Assembly (NCBI GenBank): GCA_016928125.1
Contig: JAFGLK010000553.1
Coordinates: 1-9,395 of the forward strand
Source: Anaerolineae bacterium
GTDB taxonomy: Bacteria; Chloroflexota; Anaerolineae; UBA1429
Direction of reading: 5' to 3'
Length of the DNA: 9,395 nt
The position numbers and the translations under genes are program-made. The notes below the pieces were generated by a model. That model had not been told where the DNA came from. It made no database searches and saw nothing but the letters and a program-made list of their open reading frames with translations. Positions 1 through 6,528 of this stretch are shown piece by piece (position 1 is the first letter of the stretch; every line of letters starts with the position of its first letter).

Positions 1-518
1 AGCGGGTCGCCGAGGCCGCCGCCCGCGGGTTGGAGAGTCGAGGCGCCCAGGTAACGCTCGGCGATCTGAACAGCCTGCAGGATGAGGATCTCTTTGCCTA
101 CGATCTCGTCTGCTTGGGGGCGCCCTCGTACCATTTCGATGTGCCCGCGCCGGTCAAGCGCTACACGGACTATTGGATGGAGCGCGGCAACAAGGCGGGG
201 CAGGTGCGCCCGGGTGCGCCGCAGGTGCCCGGCAAGTGGGGCGTGGTGTTCATCACCTATGCCGGGCCGCATACCGGCATCGACGAGGCCACGCCCGCCG
301 GCGACCATCTGGCCCAGATGCTACGCCACCTGGGCTTTCAGGTGCGCGCTATCTGGTACACGATCGGCGAGTTCCACACCGGGCCGGATGCGCCCAACAA
401 CCTCTATGGTTTCCTGGGAGATATCCGCGGGCGCCCGGATGAGCACGACCTGGCCGTCATCGAACGCAACGCCGCCGGCCTGGCCTTTGTGCTAGAGCAC
501 GAGAAAAATCAGCTCTGA
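1..518 (+). CDS. Flavodoxin-like protein, 5' end missing
   Basis: The reading frame is open from position 3 to a TGA at 516-518, so the first residues lie outside the window. The visible part starts RVAEAAARGLESRGAQV, which is the helix that follows the N-terminal phosphate-binding loop in flavodoxins. Only that loop and the first strand (about 15-20 residues) are probably missing. Further on, YDLVCLGAPSYHFDVPAP matches the second FMN-contacting loop, and a strand carrying VVFITYAGPHTG resembles the third. I infer a cytoplasmic FMN-binding electron-transfer or quinone-reductase-type protein; partner and substrate cannot be told. A TTG at 30-32 could be read as a start, but the coding pattern upstream matches the family, so I reject it. 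The gene converges on pepF. Confidence 0.72.
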   Translation, partial: RVAEAAARGLESRGAQVTLGDLNSLQDEDLFAYDLVCLGAPSYHFDVPAPVKRYTDYWMERGNKAGQVRPGAPQVPGKWGVVFITYAGPHTGIDEATPAGDHLAQMLRHLGFQVRAIWYTIGEFHTGPDAPNNLYGFLGDIRGRPDEHDLAVIERNAAGLAFVLEHEKNQL

Positions 519-563
519 CGCTCGCCTGAAAGCCCCCGGAACGGGCAAGATCCTGTTCACAGA

Positions 564-596
564 CCCTGCGCCCTCGCTGGCGTCGAGAGCGCAGGG
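564..596. terminator. Hairpin between two convergent genes, probable bidirectional terminator
   Basis: The arms CCCTGCGC (564-571) and GCGCAGGG (589-596) pair perfectly over 8 bp. After one C-A mismatch the stem continues for 4 bp (573-576 with 584-587), leaving a 7-base loop. It sits in the 88-bp gap between the flavodoxin-like stop and the pepF stop, so it could serve both strands. Neither side has a long T run, so efficient intrinsic termination is uncertain. Confidence 0.5.
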
Positions 597-606
597 CTTG
601 TTCAAT

Positions 607-2418
607 CTAGCGCATCAGCCCCTCGAGCTCGCCCACCAGGCGCTCGAATTCGGCCAGCGCCGAGGCGACCGGCGTCGGTGTGGTGAGGTCCACGCCAGCG
701 CGTTTGAGCAGCTCCAGGGGATAGTCGCTGCCCCCGCTCTTCAAGAACCCGAGATAGGCGTCCACGGCGCCGCCATCCCCGGCCAGGATGTCGCGGGCGA
801 TGGCCACCGCCGACGACATGCCCGTGGCGTATTTGTAGACATAAAAGTTGTAGAAAAAGTGATCGATGCGCGCCCACTCCCAGGCGATGGGCTCGTCCTC
901 GCCATCAAAGGCGACGCTATCGCCAAAGTAGGTCTTGACCAGCGCATAATAGCTGGTATCCAAGCCATCCGCGGTCAGGGGCTGGCCGCCCTCCACCTGC
1001 TCGTGGATCAACTTCTCGAACTCGGCGAACATCGTCTGGCGGTAGAGCGTGCCCCGGAAGCTGTCCAGATAGCGATCGATCAGATAGGCGCGCGTCGCCT
1101 GGTCCTCGGTGATCGTCAGCAGGTGATGGTTCAGCAGCGCCTCGTTGGTGGTGGAGGCCACCTCGGCCACCAGGATGCGATAGTCGGCCAGGTGGTAGGG
1201 CTGGTTGTGTTTGGAGTACCAGCTATGCATCGAATGCCCCAGCTCGTGCGCCAGGGTAAAGACCGCGTCCAGCGTGCCGGTGTAGTTCATGAGGACATAG
1301 GGCATCGAGTCGTAGCAGCCTGAGGAATAGGCGCCCGAGCGCTTGCCCACGTTCTCGTAGCGATCCACCCAGCCGCTCAGCAGGCCCTCGCGCATGATCC
1401 CCACATACTCGTCGCCCAGGGGCAAGAGCGCCTGACACACCAGCTCAACCGCCTCGTCATAGTCATAGTGCAGGTCCACCGCGGGCACCACGGGGACGTA
1501 CACGTCGTAGAGGTGCAGAGCCTCCACGCCGAGCAGCCGCTTGCGCAGGTCCACGTACCGGAAAAAGGGCGGCAGCGCGCCATGCACCGATTCGATCAGC
1601 GCCTCATAGACCGCCACGTCCACTTTGTCATCAAAGAGCGCGGCCTCAAGCGCGGAGCCATAGTTGCGCGCGCGGGCCTGAAAGATGTGGGTCTTGACGC
1701 CTCCATCCAGCACGGTGGCGATCGTCTGGCGGTTGCCCTGGTACTCGCCATAGTAGGCCTCAAAGGCGCGTTTGCGCACGTCGCGATCGCGGCTCTCCAG
1801 GAACTTGATGAATTGGCCGTGGGTGAGCTTTTGCTCCGCGCCCTCTTCATTCTGGATCGTTGGCAGGCGGGCGGCCAGATCCACGTTCTTGAGCACGCTG
1901 TAGGCGCGCGAGATGGTCGAGAGCGGCTCGCTCACCATGGACATGAGGCGCTCCTGGGCGGGCGAGAGCACGTGCGGCCGGCTGCGGAGGAGGTCCTCCA
2001 GCCAAAAGTGGTACGGCGCCAAGGCCTCACCTTCCATCCAGGCGGCCATCGTGTCCGCCTCGATCGCCAGGATCTCGGGCGCAAGAAACGACGACGCGGT
2101 GCTGAATTGCACATAGAGGGAGCGCGCCCGCTCCATCATCGTCTGGTAGGTGCTGTTGCCCAGGTCCTCATCGCTGCGCAGATGGGCATAGACCCAGATC
2201 TTCTCCAGGGCGCGGTTGGCGTCGAACCAGGCTGTCAGGGCCTCGGCCAGCACGGTATCCGACTCGCCCAGGTGCCCCTCATAGGCCGCGACGTGCTCGG
2301 GGAAGGCCTTGGCGGCCGTGAAATCGGTCTCCCAGAGATCATCGCCGGCATAGAGCGCCTCCACATTCCAGCGGTCCTCCTGAGGCACCTCGCTGCGCTT
2401 CCTGATGCTATCTGTCAC
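607..2418 (-). CDS. pepF: Oligoendopeptidase F (M3 family zinc metallopeptidase)
   Basis: A complete 603-residue protein, the usual length for PepF (about 600). The zinc site is plain: H391-E-L-G-H395 in TLAHELGHSMHSWYS, with E419 in LVAEVASTTNE as the likely third ligand. Near the C-terminus, FFYNFYVYKYATGMSSA and a region rich in SGGSDYPLELLKRAGVD are typical of the M3B branch. Known members are cytoplasmic and cut oligopeptides, mainly those taken up or left from protein turnover; that role is inferred here. The start is GTG at 2416-2418 with AGGAG (2427-2431 on the complement) 8 bases away, a clear ribosome site. A promoter candidate lies at 2496-2524. The gene diverges from the kinase-like gene and looks like a single-gene transcript. 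No signal peptide is visible. Confidence 0.95.
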   Translation of the reverse strand: MTDSIRKRSEVPQEDRWNVEALYAGDDLWETDFTAAKAFPEHVAAYEGHLGESDTVLAEALTAWFDANRALEKIWVYAHLRSDEDLGNSTYQTMMERARSLYVQFSTASSFLAPEILAIEADTMAAWMEGEALAPYHFWLEDLLRSRPHVLSPAQERLMSMVSEPLSTISRAYSVLKNVDLAARLPTIQNEEGAEQKLTHGQFIKFLESRDRDVRKRAFEAYYGEYQGNRQTIATVLDGGVKTHIFQARARNYGSALEAALFDDKVDVAVYEALIESVHGALPPFFRYVDLRKRLLGVEALHLYDVYVPVVPAVDLHYDYDEAVELVCQALLPLGDEYVGIMREGLLSGWVDRYENVGKRSGAYSSGCYDSMPYVLMNYTGTLDAVFTLAHELGHSMHSWYSKHNQPYHLADYRILVAEVASTTNEALLNHHLLTITEDQATRAYLIDRYLDSFRGTLYRQTMFAEFEKLIHEQVEGGQPLTADGLDTSYYALVKTYFGDSVAFDGEDEPIAWEWARIDHFFYNFYVYKYATGMSSAVAIARDILAGDGGAVDAYLGFLKSGGSDYPLELLKRAGVDLTTPTPVASALAEFERLVGELEGLMR

Positions 2419-2495
2419 CCTTGTTTCTCCTCATAGCTTGTCATCTTGTCCTCAGCCAGGGGCCTCGGATGGATCTGCCAGCAGATATCTCGTGT

Positions 2496-2524
2496 ATTCT
2501 ACTCTGCATGGAGCTGAGCGTCGA
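2496..2524 (-). promoter_or_regulatory. Candidate sigma-70 promoter for pepF
   Basis: On the minus strand, TCGACG (2519-2524, 4 of 6 to TTGACA) and TAGAAT (2496-2501, 5 of 6 to TATAAT) are separated by 17 bp. The predicted transcript would start near 2489, giving a leader of about 70 bases before the GTG of pepF. It was found by eye only. Confidence 0.4.
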
Positions 2525-2540
2525 ATGTGCGGCCACGCCC

Positions 2541-2569
2541 TTGCGCCCCGCGCGTGCCTCCAGTATACT
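2541..2569 (+). promoter_or_regulatory. Candidate sigma-70 promoter for the kinase-like gene
   Basis: TTGCGC (2541-2546, 3 of 6 to consensus) and TATACT (2564-2569, 5 of 6) have a 17-bp spacer. The start would fall near 2576, giving a leader of roughly 70 bases before the ATG at 2648. The -10 element lies inside a 12-bp perfect palindrome (2560-2571), listed separately. The -35 match is weak, which may mean activator dependence or chance. Confidence 0.42.
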
Positions 2570-2571
2570 GG
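2560..2571. promoter_or_regulatory. 12-bp perfect palindrome over the -10 element
   Basis: CCAGTATACTGG reads identically on both strands and covers the proposed -10 hexamer TATACT. A palindrome in this place could be a dimeric repressor operator. With one copy and no known regulator, this remains an inference. Confidence 0.3.
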
Positions 2572-2647
2572 GCGCAGTGTAGCGGACGCTCGTCGGCCCA
2601 CGCGGTGGTCTGCGGCTGTCGTCAGTTTCCTCACGAGGCGAGTCGGC

Positions 2648-4408
2648 ATGTTCAAGAATGAGCAAATCCGTTGGCAGATCGTCACCACAACGCTGTCCAT
2701 GCTGCTGTTGGCGAGCCTGGCGCTCGCGATCGTGAGCTTGGGAAGCTGGCCGCTGGCTGTTCTGCAGGTCCTGGCATTGGCGGCGTTGGCCTGCATCGGC
2801 GTGACCCGCGCCCGCGACGTGCACCTGCGCGAGGAGCATGGCCAGACGATGCGCCGGGTGAGTCAGGAGCTCTCGGCCAAGCCCAGTCTGGACGAGGTCT
2901 TTGACTATGTGGCCGGTAGTATCCTGCAAGCTATTCCCGCTGCCGACAAGTGCGTCATCCACCTGTTGGATGAACGCGGCAATCGGCTCTACCCGCGCTA
3001 CTGCTCACGCCCCGATTGCGAGCAAACGCTGGGCATGCCCGCCGACCGAGGCATTGCGGGCCAGGCTCTGAGCGAGGGGCGCACCCAGATCGTGCCCGAT
3101 GTGCGCAAAGATAGGCGTTTTCTGTCCCTCCACTCGAGCCATTTTCGGTCGCTGCTGGTCACGCCGATCTTTGGGGAGGGCAAGCCGATCGGGACCATCA
3201 GTCTCAACAGCGTGAAGCCGCGTGCCTTTACGCGAGATCACGATCTTCTGGTGTCATCGTTGGCTACACTGGTGTCGGCCTGCATGCGCAAGACCGCTTG
3301 GTTCGCCGAGAACACTCAGGAGGTGTTCCACATCGAGTCGCTGATCCGCAACGTCACCGACGGCATCGTCGTTCTCGACGAGGAGCAGCGCCTGCTACGC
3401 TACAACCCCTCGCTGGCCCATCTGCTCGGCGCGGATGTGGGCCGCATCGTAGGTCAACGCATCGACCTGCACAGCGAGCATGAGGGCCTGCGCGTGCTGG
3501 CGGCGCTGCTTGAGGATCTTCCCGCCCAGATCGAAGGCCTCTACGAGAAAGAGCTAGAGATCTGTGAGCCCGTGCACGCGATGCTCAAGGCTCATATCGC
3601 GCGCGTGCAGAGACCATCTGGCGAGGCGCACACGCTGATCCTGGTTCAGGATCAGACCGCAAGCTGCGACCTGATCCAGACTGAGGCCGACCTGATGGTG
3701 GCGGCCTCGCGCGAGCTCAAGCCGGCCCTGGCGTCGATCCGCGGGTATGCCACGCTCATCAAGAGCGCTGCCGCCGCGTTGCCCAACGGCGCCCAATGGC
3801 CTGCGGCCATTCAGGAGGAGAGCGCTCGCCTGATGGGCGTGGCGGACGACTTGGCGGCCTTGCATGGCTTGCACGCCGGCCGATTAGAGATTCGTCCCGA
3901 GATGATCGATGCGGGCGCACTGATCGACCAGCTCATCGAGACCCTCGCGCCGCTGGCCCAAGCCAAGGGGACGACGCTGGTCTCAAGCTATGCGCCCAAC
4001 CTGGCCCAATTGCCTCTCGATCCCCAGTGCCTGCGCCATGTGCTGCTCAACCTGCTTCAGAACGCGATCCATCGCTCCGGGCCAGGGGGCCGGATCACGC
4101 TGGCGCTGGAGGCGAGCCTGACCGATGCCACCTTCACGATCAGCGACGATGGGCGCCGCATCCCGGGCGAGGCTCAGGCGCGTATCTTCCATGGCCTGTT
4201 CCGCTCCGACGGCGCGACGCCGGACGCCCCCGCGCGCACCGGCTTGGGCCTCTATGTCAGCCGTCGCTTGATCGAAGCCCATGGCGGAACACTCTGGATG
4301 CCCGAACAAGATGGGCCTGGAGCGATTCTGCATCTGATGGTGCCCCTTGAGGCGGACGCCACGAACGGCAAACGCGAAAGCTCTTTTTCGGCGCCACGTC
4401 AGGGCTAA
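2648..4408 (+). CDS. Membrane GAF-PAS sensor protein, histidine-kinase-like with degenerate H box
   Basis: A 586-residue protein. Two adjacent hydrophobic segments (about residues 11-31 and 33-52) form a membrane hairpin with almost no outer loop. Then come a GAF domain (about 79-220), a PAS domain (about 228-345), a dimerisation helix (about 348-410) and a GHKL ATPase domain (about 440-575). In the ATPase domain the N box (N468-LLQ-N472-A), D500-D-G502 and G532-L-G-L are present. However, the H box reads ASRELKPALASIRGY, so residue 355 is Arg where the phosphoacceptor His belongs. The second Gly of the D-x-G-x-G motif is Arg504. It probably senses an intracellular signal, but autophosphorylation in the usual way looks impossible. 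The frame is open back to 2405; I chose ATG 2648 because GAGG lies 9 bases upstream, a promoter candidate precedes it, and the text before it is not protein-like. No response regulator gene is adjacent. Confidence 0.85.
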   Translation: MFKNEQIRWQIVTTTLSMLLLASLALAIVSLGSWPLAVLQVLALAALACIGVTRARDVHLREEHGQTMRRVSQELSAKPSLDEVFDYVAGSILQAIPAADKCVIHLLDERGNRLYPRYCSRPDCEQTLGMPADRGIAGQALSEGRTQIVPDVRKDRRFLSLHSSHFRSLLVTPIFGEGKPIGTISLNSVKPRAFTRDHDLLVSSLATLVSACMRKTAWFAENTQEVFHIESLIRNVTDGIVVLDEEQRLLRYNPSLAHLLGADVGRIVGQRIDLHSEHEGLRVLAALLEDLPAQIEGLYEKELEICEPVHAMLKAHIARVQRPSGEAHTLILVQDQTASCDLIQTEADLMVAASRELKPALASIRGYATLIKSAAAALPNGAQWPAAIQEESARLMGVADDLAALHGLHAGRLEIRPEMIDAGALIDQLIETLAPLAQAKGTTLVSSYAPNLAQLPLDPQCLRHVLLNLLQNAIHRSGPGGRITLALEASLTDATFTISDDGRRIPGEAQARIFHGLFRSDGATPDAPARTGLGLYVSRRLIEAHGGTLWMPEQDGPGAILHLMVPLEADATNGKRESSFSAPRQG

Positions 4409-4475
4409 CTTTGCAGCGGGTGGGCGTAGCGACGCGTGCTTGTCCCCAGAAAGCCTGTGATGACGCCAAGTATCC

Positions 4476-5273
4476 TCACGGAAGGTCAGCTCCTGGGTCG
4501 AGATAGCGGCGCGCGGCATCCAGGCACTGCGCGACCCAGTGATCCTCCTGCGCCAGAGTCTCAGAGCGGCCCTTTGGTGGATCCATCCAGAACTCGATCA
4601 GGTAATCCAGCGTGGCGCGCCGCGGCCCCAGCGCCCGCAAAACGGCTGGGATGTCTAGCCAGCCCTGGCCCAGCGGCCTGCCGGTGATCTGATAACCCAC
4701 CGGGATCTTGACCACCACATAATCCTTCAGGTGCACCTGCAGCGCGCGGGACGCCAGGTTGGTGACGGTCTCGATGGAGTTCTCCAGAAAGCCCACTGAG
4801 TTGGCCGTGTCCACGCAAAAGCCGAGCGCTGGGTCGTCCAGCGCCGCGACAATCTGCGCCAGTTGGGCGCTGCGCAGCCCAAAGCGGTTCTCGACGGCCA
4901 ACGTCAGACCGCTCTCCCGCACCGCGGGCCGAAGCGCCTGAAGCTGTGTCTCGAGGTGCTCGGCGTCGGCGCTGTACGGCACCAGGCGCAGCGCCCGACT
5001 GTCCAGGCGCACGCCGATCTCCAGATAGCGCGCGATGGATGCCAGATCTAGCCCGCCAGTGCCCACCTCGAGCGCTACGCCGAGCTCCTCACCAGCGGCG
5101 CGCAACTCGGCCAGCTCCGTCGAGGTAAGATGCGCCAAGGGGAGGTTGTCACAGTACTGCACGACGTCGGCGCCCAGATCGGCTGCGCGGCGCAGCATGG
5201 CCATGGCATCCATGGGCCTATCCTCGTCGGCGACGGCGTAGCGGTAAGCATAGCTGCTGAACCCAAGACGCAT
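4476..5273 (-). CDS. Sugar phosphate isomerase/epimerase-like TIM-barrel protein
   Basis: A complete 265-residue protein of the xylose-isomerase-like/AP endonuclease 2 barrel family. It begins MRLGFSSYAYRYAV, a typical first strand. The four expected metal ligands fall at strand ends in the family order: E128 (LAVENRFG), D155 (FCVDTANS), H181 (VHLKDY) and E227 (LIEFWMDP). The turn GRPLGQGWLDIPAVLRAL is also characteristic. Such proteins isomerise or epimerise sugars, inositols or hydroxypyruvate; the substrate cannot be read from the sequence, and no sugar-catabolism genes lie nearby to help. The start is ATG at 5271-5273 with AGGAG (5279-5283 on the complement) 5 bases away. The protein appears cytoplasmic. 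The gene diverges from the unknown gene at 5428 and converges on the kinase-like gene; no convincing promoter was seen for it. Confidence 0.88.
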   Translation of the reverse strand: MRLGFSSYAYRYAVADEDRPMDAMAMLRRAADLGADVVQYCDNLPLAHLTSTELAELRAAGEELGVALEVGTGGLDLASIARYLEIGVRLDSRALRLVPYSADAEHLETQLQALRPAVRESGLTLAVENRFGLRSAQLAQIVAALDDPALGFCVDTANSVGFLENSIETVTNLASRALQVHLKDYVVVKIPVGYQITGRPLGQGWLDIPAVLRALGPRRATLDYLIEFWMDPPKGRSETLAQEDHWVAQCLDAARRYLDPGADLP

Positions 5274-5342
5274 ATGGACTCCTTTCAGTCGGCCGTTTCG
5301 ATCTGGCAGAGCTTCCCAGTGAGCGTGGGCGCCAGCCTGAGA

Positions 5343-5370
5343 TTGACAACGTCCGGCGTGTTTCTATAAT
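5343..5370 (+). promoter_or_regulatory. Perfect-consensus sigma-70 promoter
   Basis: TTGACA (5343-5348) and TATAAT (5365-5370) both match the housekeeping consensus at 6 of 6, with a 16-bp spacer. The predicted start is near 5377. The signal stands out in GC-rich surroundings and points at the unknown gene beginning at 5428 (or 5404). It lies in the divergent gap with the isomerase-like gene. Confidence 0.8.
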
Positions 5371-5385
5371 CATGTGTAGAGGAAG

Positions 5386-5395
5386 AGAGCGCTCT
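5386..5395. promoter_or_regulatory. 10-bp palindrome just after the predicted transcription start
   Basis: AGAGCGCTCT is a perfect palindrome about 10-18 bases downstream of the predicted start of the strong promoter. The place suits a repressor operator. It is short, so chance is possible. Confidence 0.3.
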
Positions 5396-5427
5396 GCGCT
5401 CCCATGGTGTACCAGAGAGCTTTCAAT

Positions 5428-5862
5428 ATGTCCAATCTGCCAGAAGCGGAAGTTCTGCATCAAGCGCTCTTCACAGGGCTGATCTATAACGAGGCCGGGG
5501 AGCTCGCCCAGACTGTGTATATCGGCGGGGTCGCTCACTATGCCATCCCCGACGACAGTTTCCTGAGACATGTCGAGGCCTATCGCATCGACAATGTGGT
5601 GCTGGCCCAGATCAAAGAGCAGATCACGTCGGTTCAGGATGAGGTCGTGCGGGGCATGCTCCAGATGTTGGGCAAGGATGACATCTTTACCAAGGCGGCC
5701 ATCGACGCCTCGATCCACAGCCTGGAAGAGAACGTCCGGCGCAGCGATCCCGAGCAGTGGCTCACCTGGTTGCGGCTGTTTGGGTTTCGGATCGTTGTGG
5801 ACGTGCACGGCGAAGTCGTCCAGATCATCTACCCTGAGCAGCCGGCTCAGGATGATGACTGA
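5428..5862 (+). CDS. Conserved-looking protein of unknown function, 144 residues
   Basis: I do not recognise a named family, though the pattern resembles short uncharacterised proteins I associate with Chloroflexota (impression only). The protein is soluble-looking, with no signal peptide or membrane segment. It opens with a small beta-rich part (FTGLIYNEAGELAQTVYIGG, then VAHYAIPDD), continues with a helical middle (KEQITSVQDEVVRGMLQMLG, then DIFTKAAIDASIHSLEENV) and ends in a strand pair (FGFRIVVDVHGEVVQIIYP) with an acidic tail. Two starts are possible: ATG 5404 has no ribosome site, while ATG 5428 has a weak AGAGAG 8 bases upstream and gives a more natural beginning (MSNLPEAEVLHQ). I prefer 5428. 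A perfect-consensus promoter drives it, and a strong hairpin covers its stop codon, so it appears to be a short, well-expressed single-gene transcript. Confidence 0.8.
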   Translation: MSNLPEAEVLHQALFTGLIYNEAGELAQTVYIGGVAHYAIPDDSFLRHVEAYRIDNVVLAQIKEQITSVQDEVVRGMLQMLGKDDIFTKAAIDASIHSLEENVRRSDPEQWLTWLRLFGFRIVVDVHGEVVQIIYPEQPAQDDD

Positions 5863-5868
5863 GCCGGC
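5841..5868 (+). terminator. Strong hairpin spanning the stop codon, possible terminator
   Basis: The 10-bp arms GCCGGCTCAG (5841-5850) and CTGAGCCGGC (5859-5868) pair perfectly around an 8-base loop (5851-5858). The TGA stop (5860-5862) is inside the right arm and the left arm is coding. There is no T run after it, so it may act as a factor-dependent terminator or as a 3'-end stabiliser rather than an intrinsic terminator. Confidence 0.5.
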
Positions 5869-5896
5869 GGGCGCGTTGCAGCTGGCTCCCTGCTGC

Positions 5897-5930
5897 ATTG
5901 GCCTTGTCGGGCGTGGCTGCTGCGGCCAAT
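5897..5930. repeat. Inverted repeat in the leader of the MgtC-like gene
   Basis: ATTGGCC (5897-5903) and GGCCAAT (5924-5930) are perfect 7-bp inverted arms with 20 bases between them, about 50 bases upstream of the preferred GTG start. It could be a leader hairpin or a binding site, or chance. It and the hairpin at 5841 are all I see in the 117-bp gap; no convincing promoter was found there. Confidence 0.25.
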
Positions 5931-5967
5931 CTTGGGACGCGACCGGCTGCGTGTGCCTACGATGGAC

Positions 5968-5972
5968 GGAGG
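5968..5972 (+). promoter_or_regulatory. Ribosome binding site that decides the MgtC-like start
   Basis: GGAGG is placed 7 bases before GTG 5980-5982. The earlier in-frame TTG 5932 and ATG 5962 have no such site, so translation should begin at 5980. Confidence 0.65.
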
Positions 5973-5979
5973 CGCCATA

Positions 5980-6429
5980 GTGCCGTGGTGGGAAGTCATC
6001 GGTCGTCTGCTGCTGTCGCTCCTGTTGGGGGGCGTGATCGGCTGGGATCGTGAGGTGCGCGGCAAGCCAGCCGGCCTACGGACCATCATCATCGTCTCGG
6101 TGTCATCTACCCTCTACGTGGTGGCGACGCAGGCGGCCGCCGCTCGGGCGGGCGAGAATCTCGATGTGGTGCGAGCCATGGCGGGGATCGCCCAAGGGGT
6201 GAGCTTCCTGGGCGCCGGCGCGATCATCCGCTCGCGTGCGGGCGTCAAGTGGCTTACCACAGCCGCGGCCCTGTGGGCTGCAGCGGCTATCGGGTTCGCG
6301 GTAGGCGTGGGTATGTACCTGCCGGCCATCCTGGGTTGCGCCCTGGTGTTTGTCACGCTGCATTGGCTGGTGCCCTTGGAAGAGCGCTTTGACAAGCCCG
6401 AGAGCGACAAGCCAGGCGCCGAGCGCTGA
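5980..6429 (+). CDS. MgtC/SapB family inner-membrane protein
   Basis: A 149-residue membrane protein when started at GTG 5980, which fits the short MgtC/SapB form lacking the C-terminal cytoplasmic domain. Family signatures are clear: GGVIGWDRE then KPAGLRT (residues 17-35), the loop with D62-VVR65, and QGVSFLGAGAIIR (72-84), followed by a GVKWLTTAAALWAAAAIG segment (88-105). Four to five hydrophobic segments are visible, ending in a charged tail (EERFDKPESDKPGAER). Relatives affect Mg2+ limitation survival or modulate ATP synthase; the function of these short bacterial homologues is mostly not settled, so I give no gene symbol. The usual ERE motif is DRE here. It lies downstream of the unknown gene, separated by a hairpin, so co-transcription is uncertain. 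Confidence 0.88.
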   Translation: MPWWEVIGRLLLSLLLGGVIGWDREVRGKPAGLRTIIIVSVSSTLYVVATQAAAARAGENLDVVRAMAGIAQGVSFLGAGAIIRSRAGVKWLTTAAALWAAAAIGFAVGVGMYLPAILGCALVFVTLHWLVPLEERFDKPESDKPGAER

Positions 6430-6479
6430 TGTAGCCCGTCAAACCCCGCAGAACCCTCTTCGCATTCAGACCCAGCGGA

Positions 6480-6500
6480 GCGCTGCCCGCCTCTCAGCGC
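6480..6500. terminator. Weak hairpin between convergent genes
   Basis: GCGCTG (6480-6485) and CAGCGC (6495-6500) form a 6-bp stem with a 9-base loop in the 99-bp gap between the MgtC-like stop and the membrane-protein stop. There is no T run. This is a low-confidence candidate; nothing else is clear in this gap except two copies of GGGGTTC near its right end. Confidence 0.2.
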
Positions 6501-6528
6501 CGTGTCTGGCTTCCACGAGGGGTTCCGT

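Noticed and set aside
1468..2436. Long plus-strand frame (322 codons) antisense to pepF, and a similar one at 598-1323
   Set aside because: Rich in His, Gln, Arg and Gly in a pattern typical of frames opposite GC-rich genes; no domain seen, and the opposite strand encodes a complete pepF.
2405..2647. Upstream in-frame extension of the kinase-like gene by 81 codons
   Set aside because: It would overlap the pepF start and both promoter candidates, its text is not protein-like, and ATG 2648 precedes a clean membrane segment.
3983..4519. Minus-strand frame of 178 codons opposite the kinase-like gene
   Set aside because: It overlaps both the kinase-like gene and the end of the isomerase-like gene, and it has no recognisable domain.
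5932..5979. TTG 5932 or ATG 5962 as start of the MgtC-like gene
   Set aside because: Neither has a ribosome site, while GTG 5980 has GGAGG at 7 bases and gives the usual family N-terminus.
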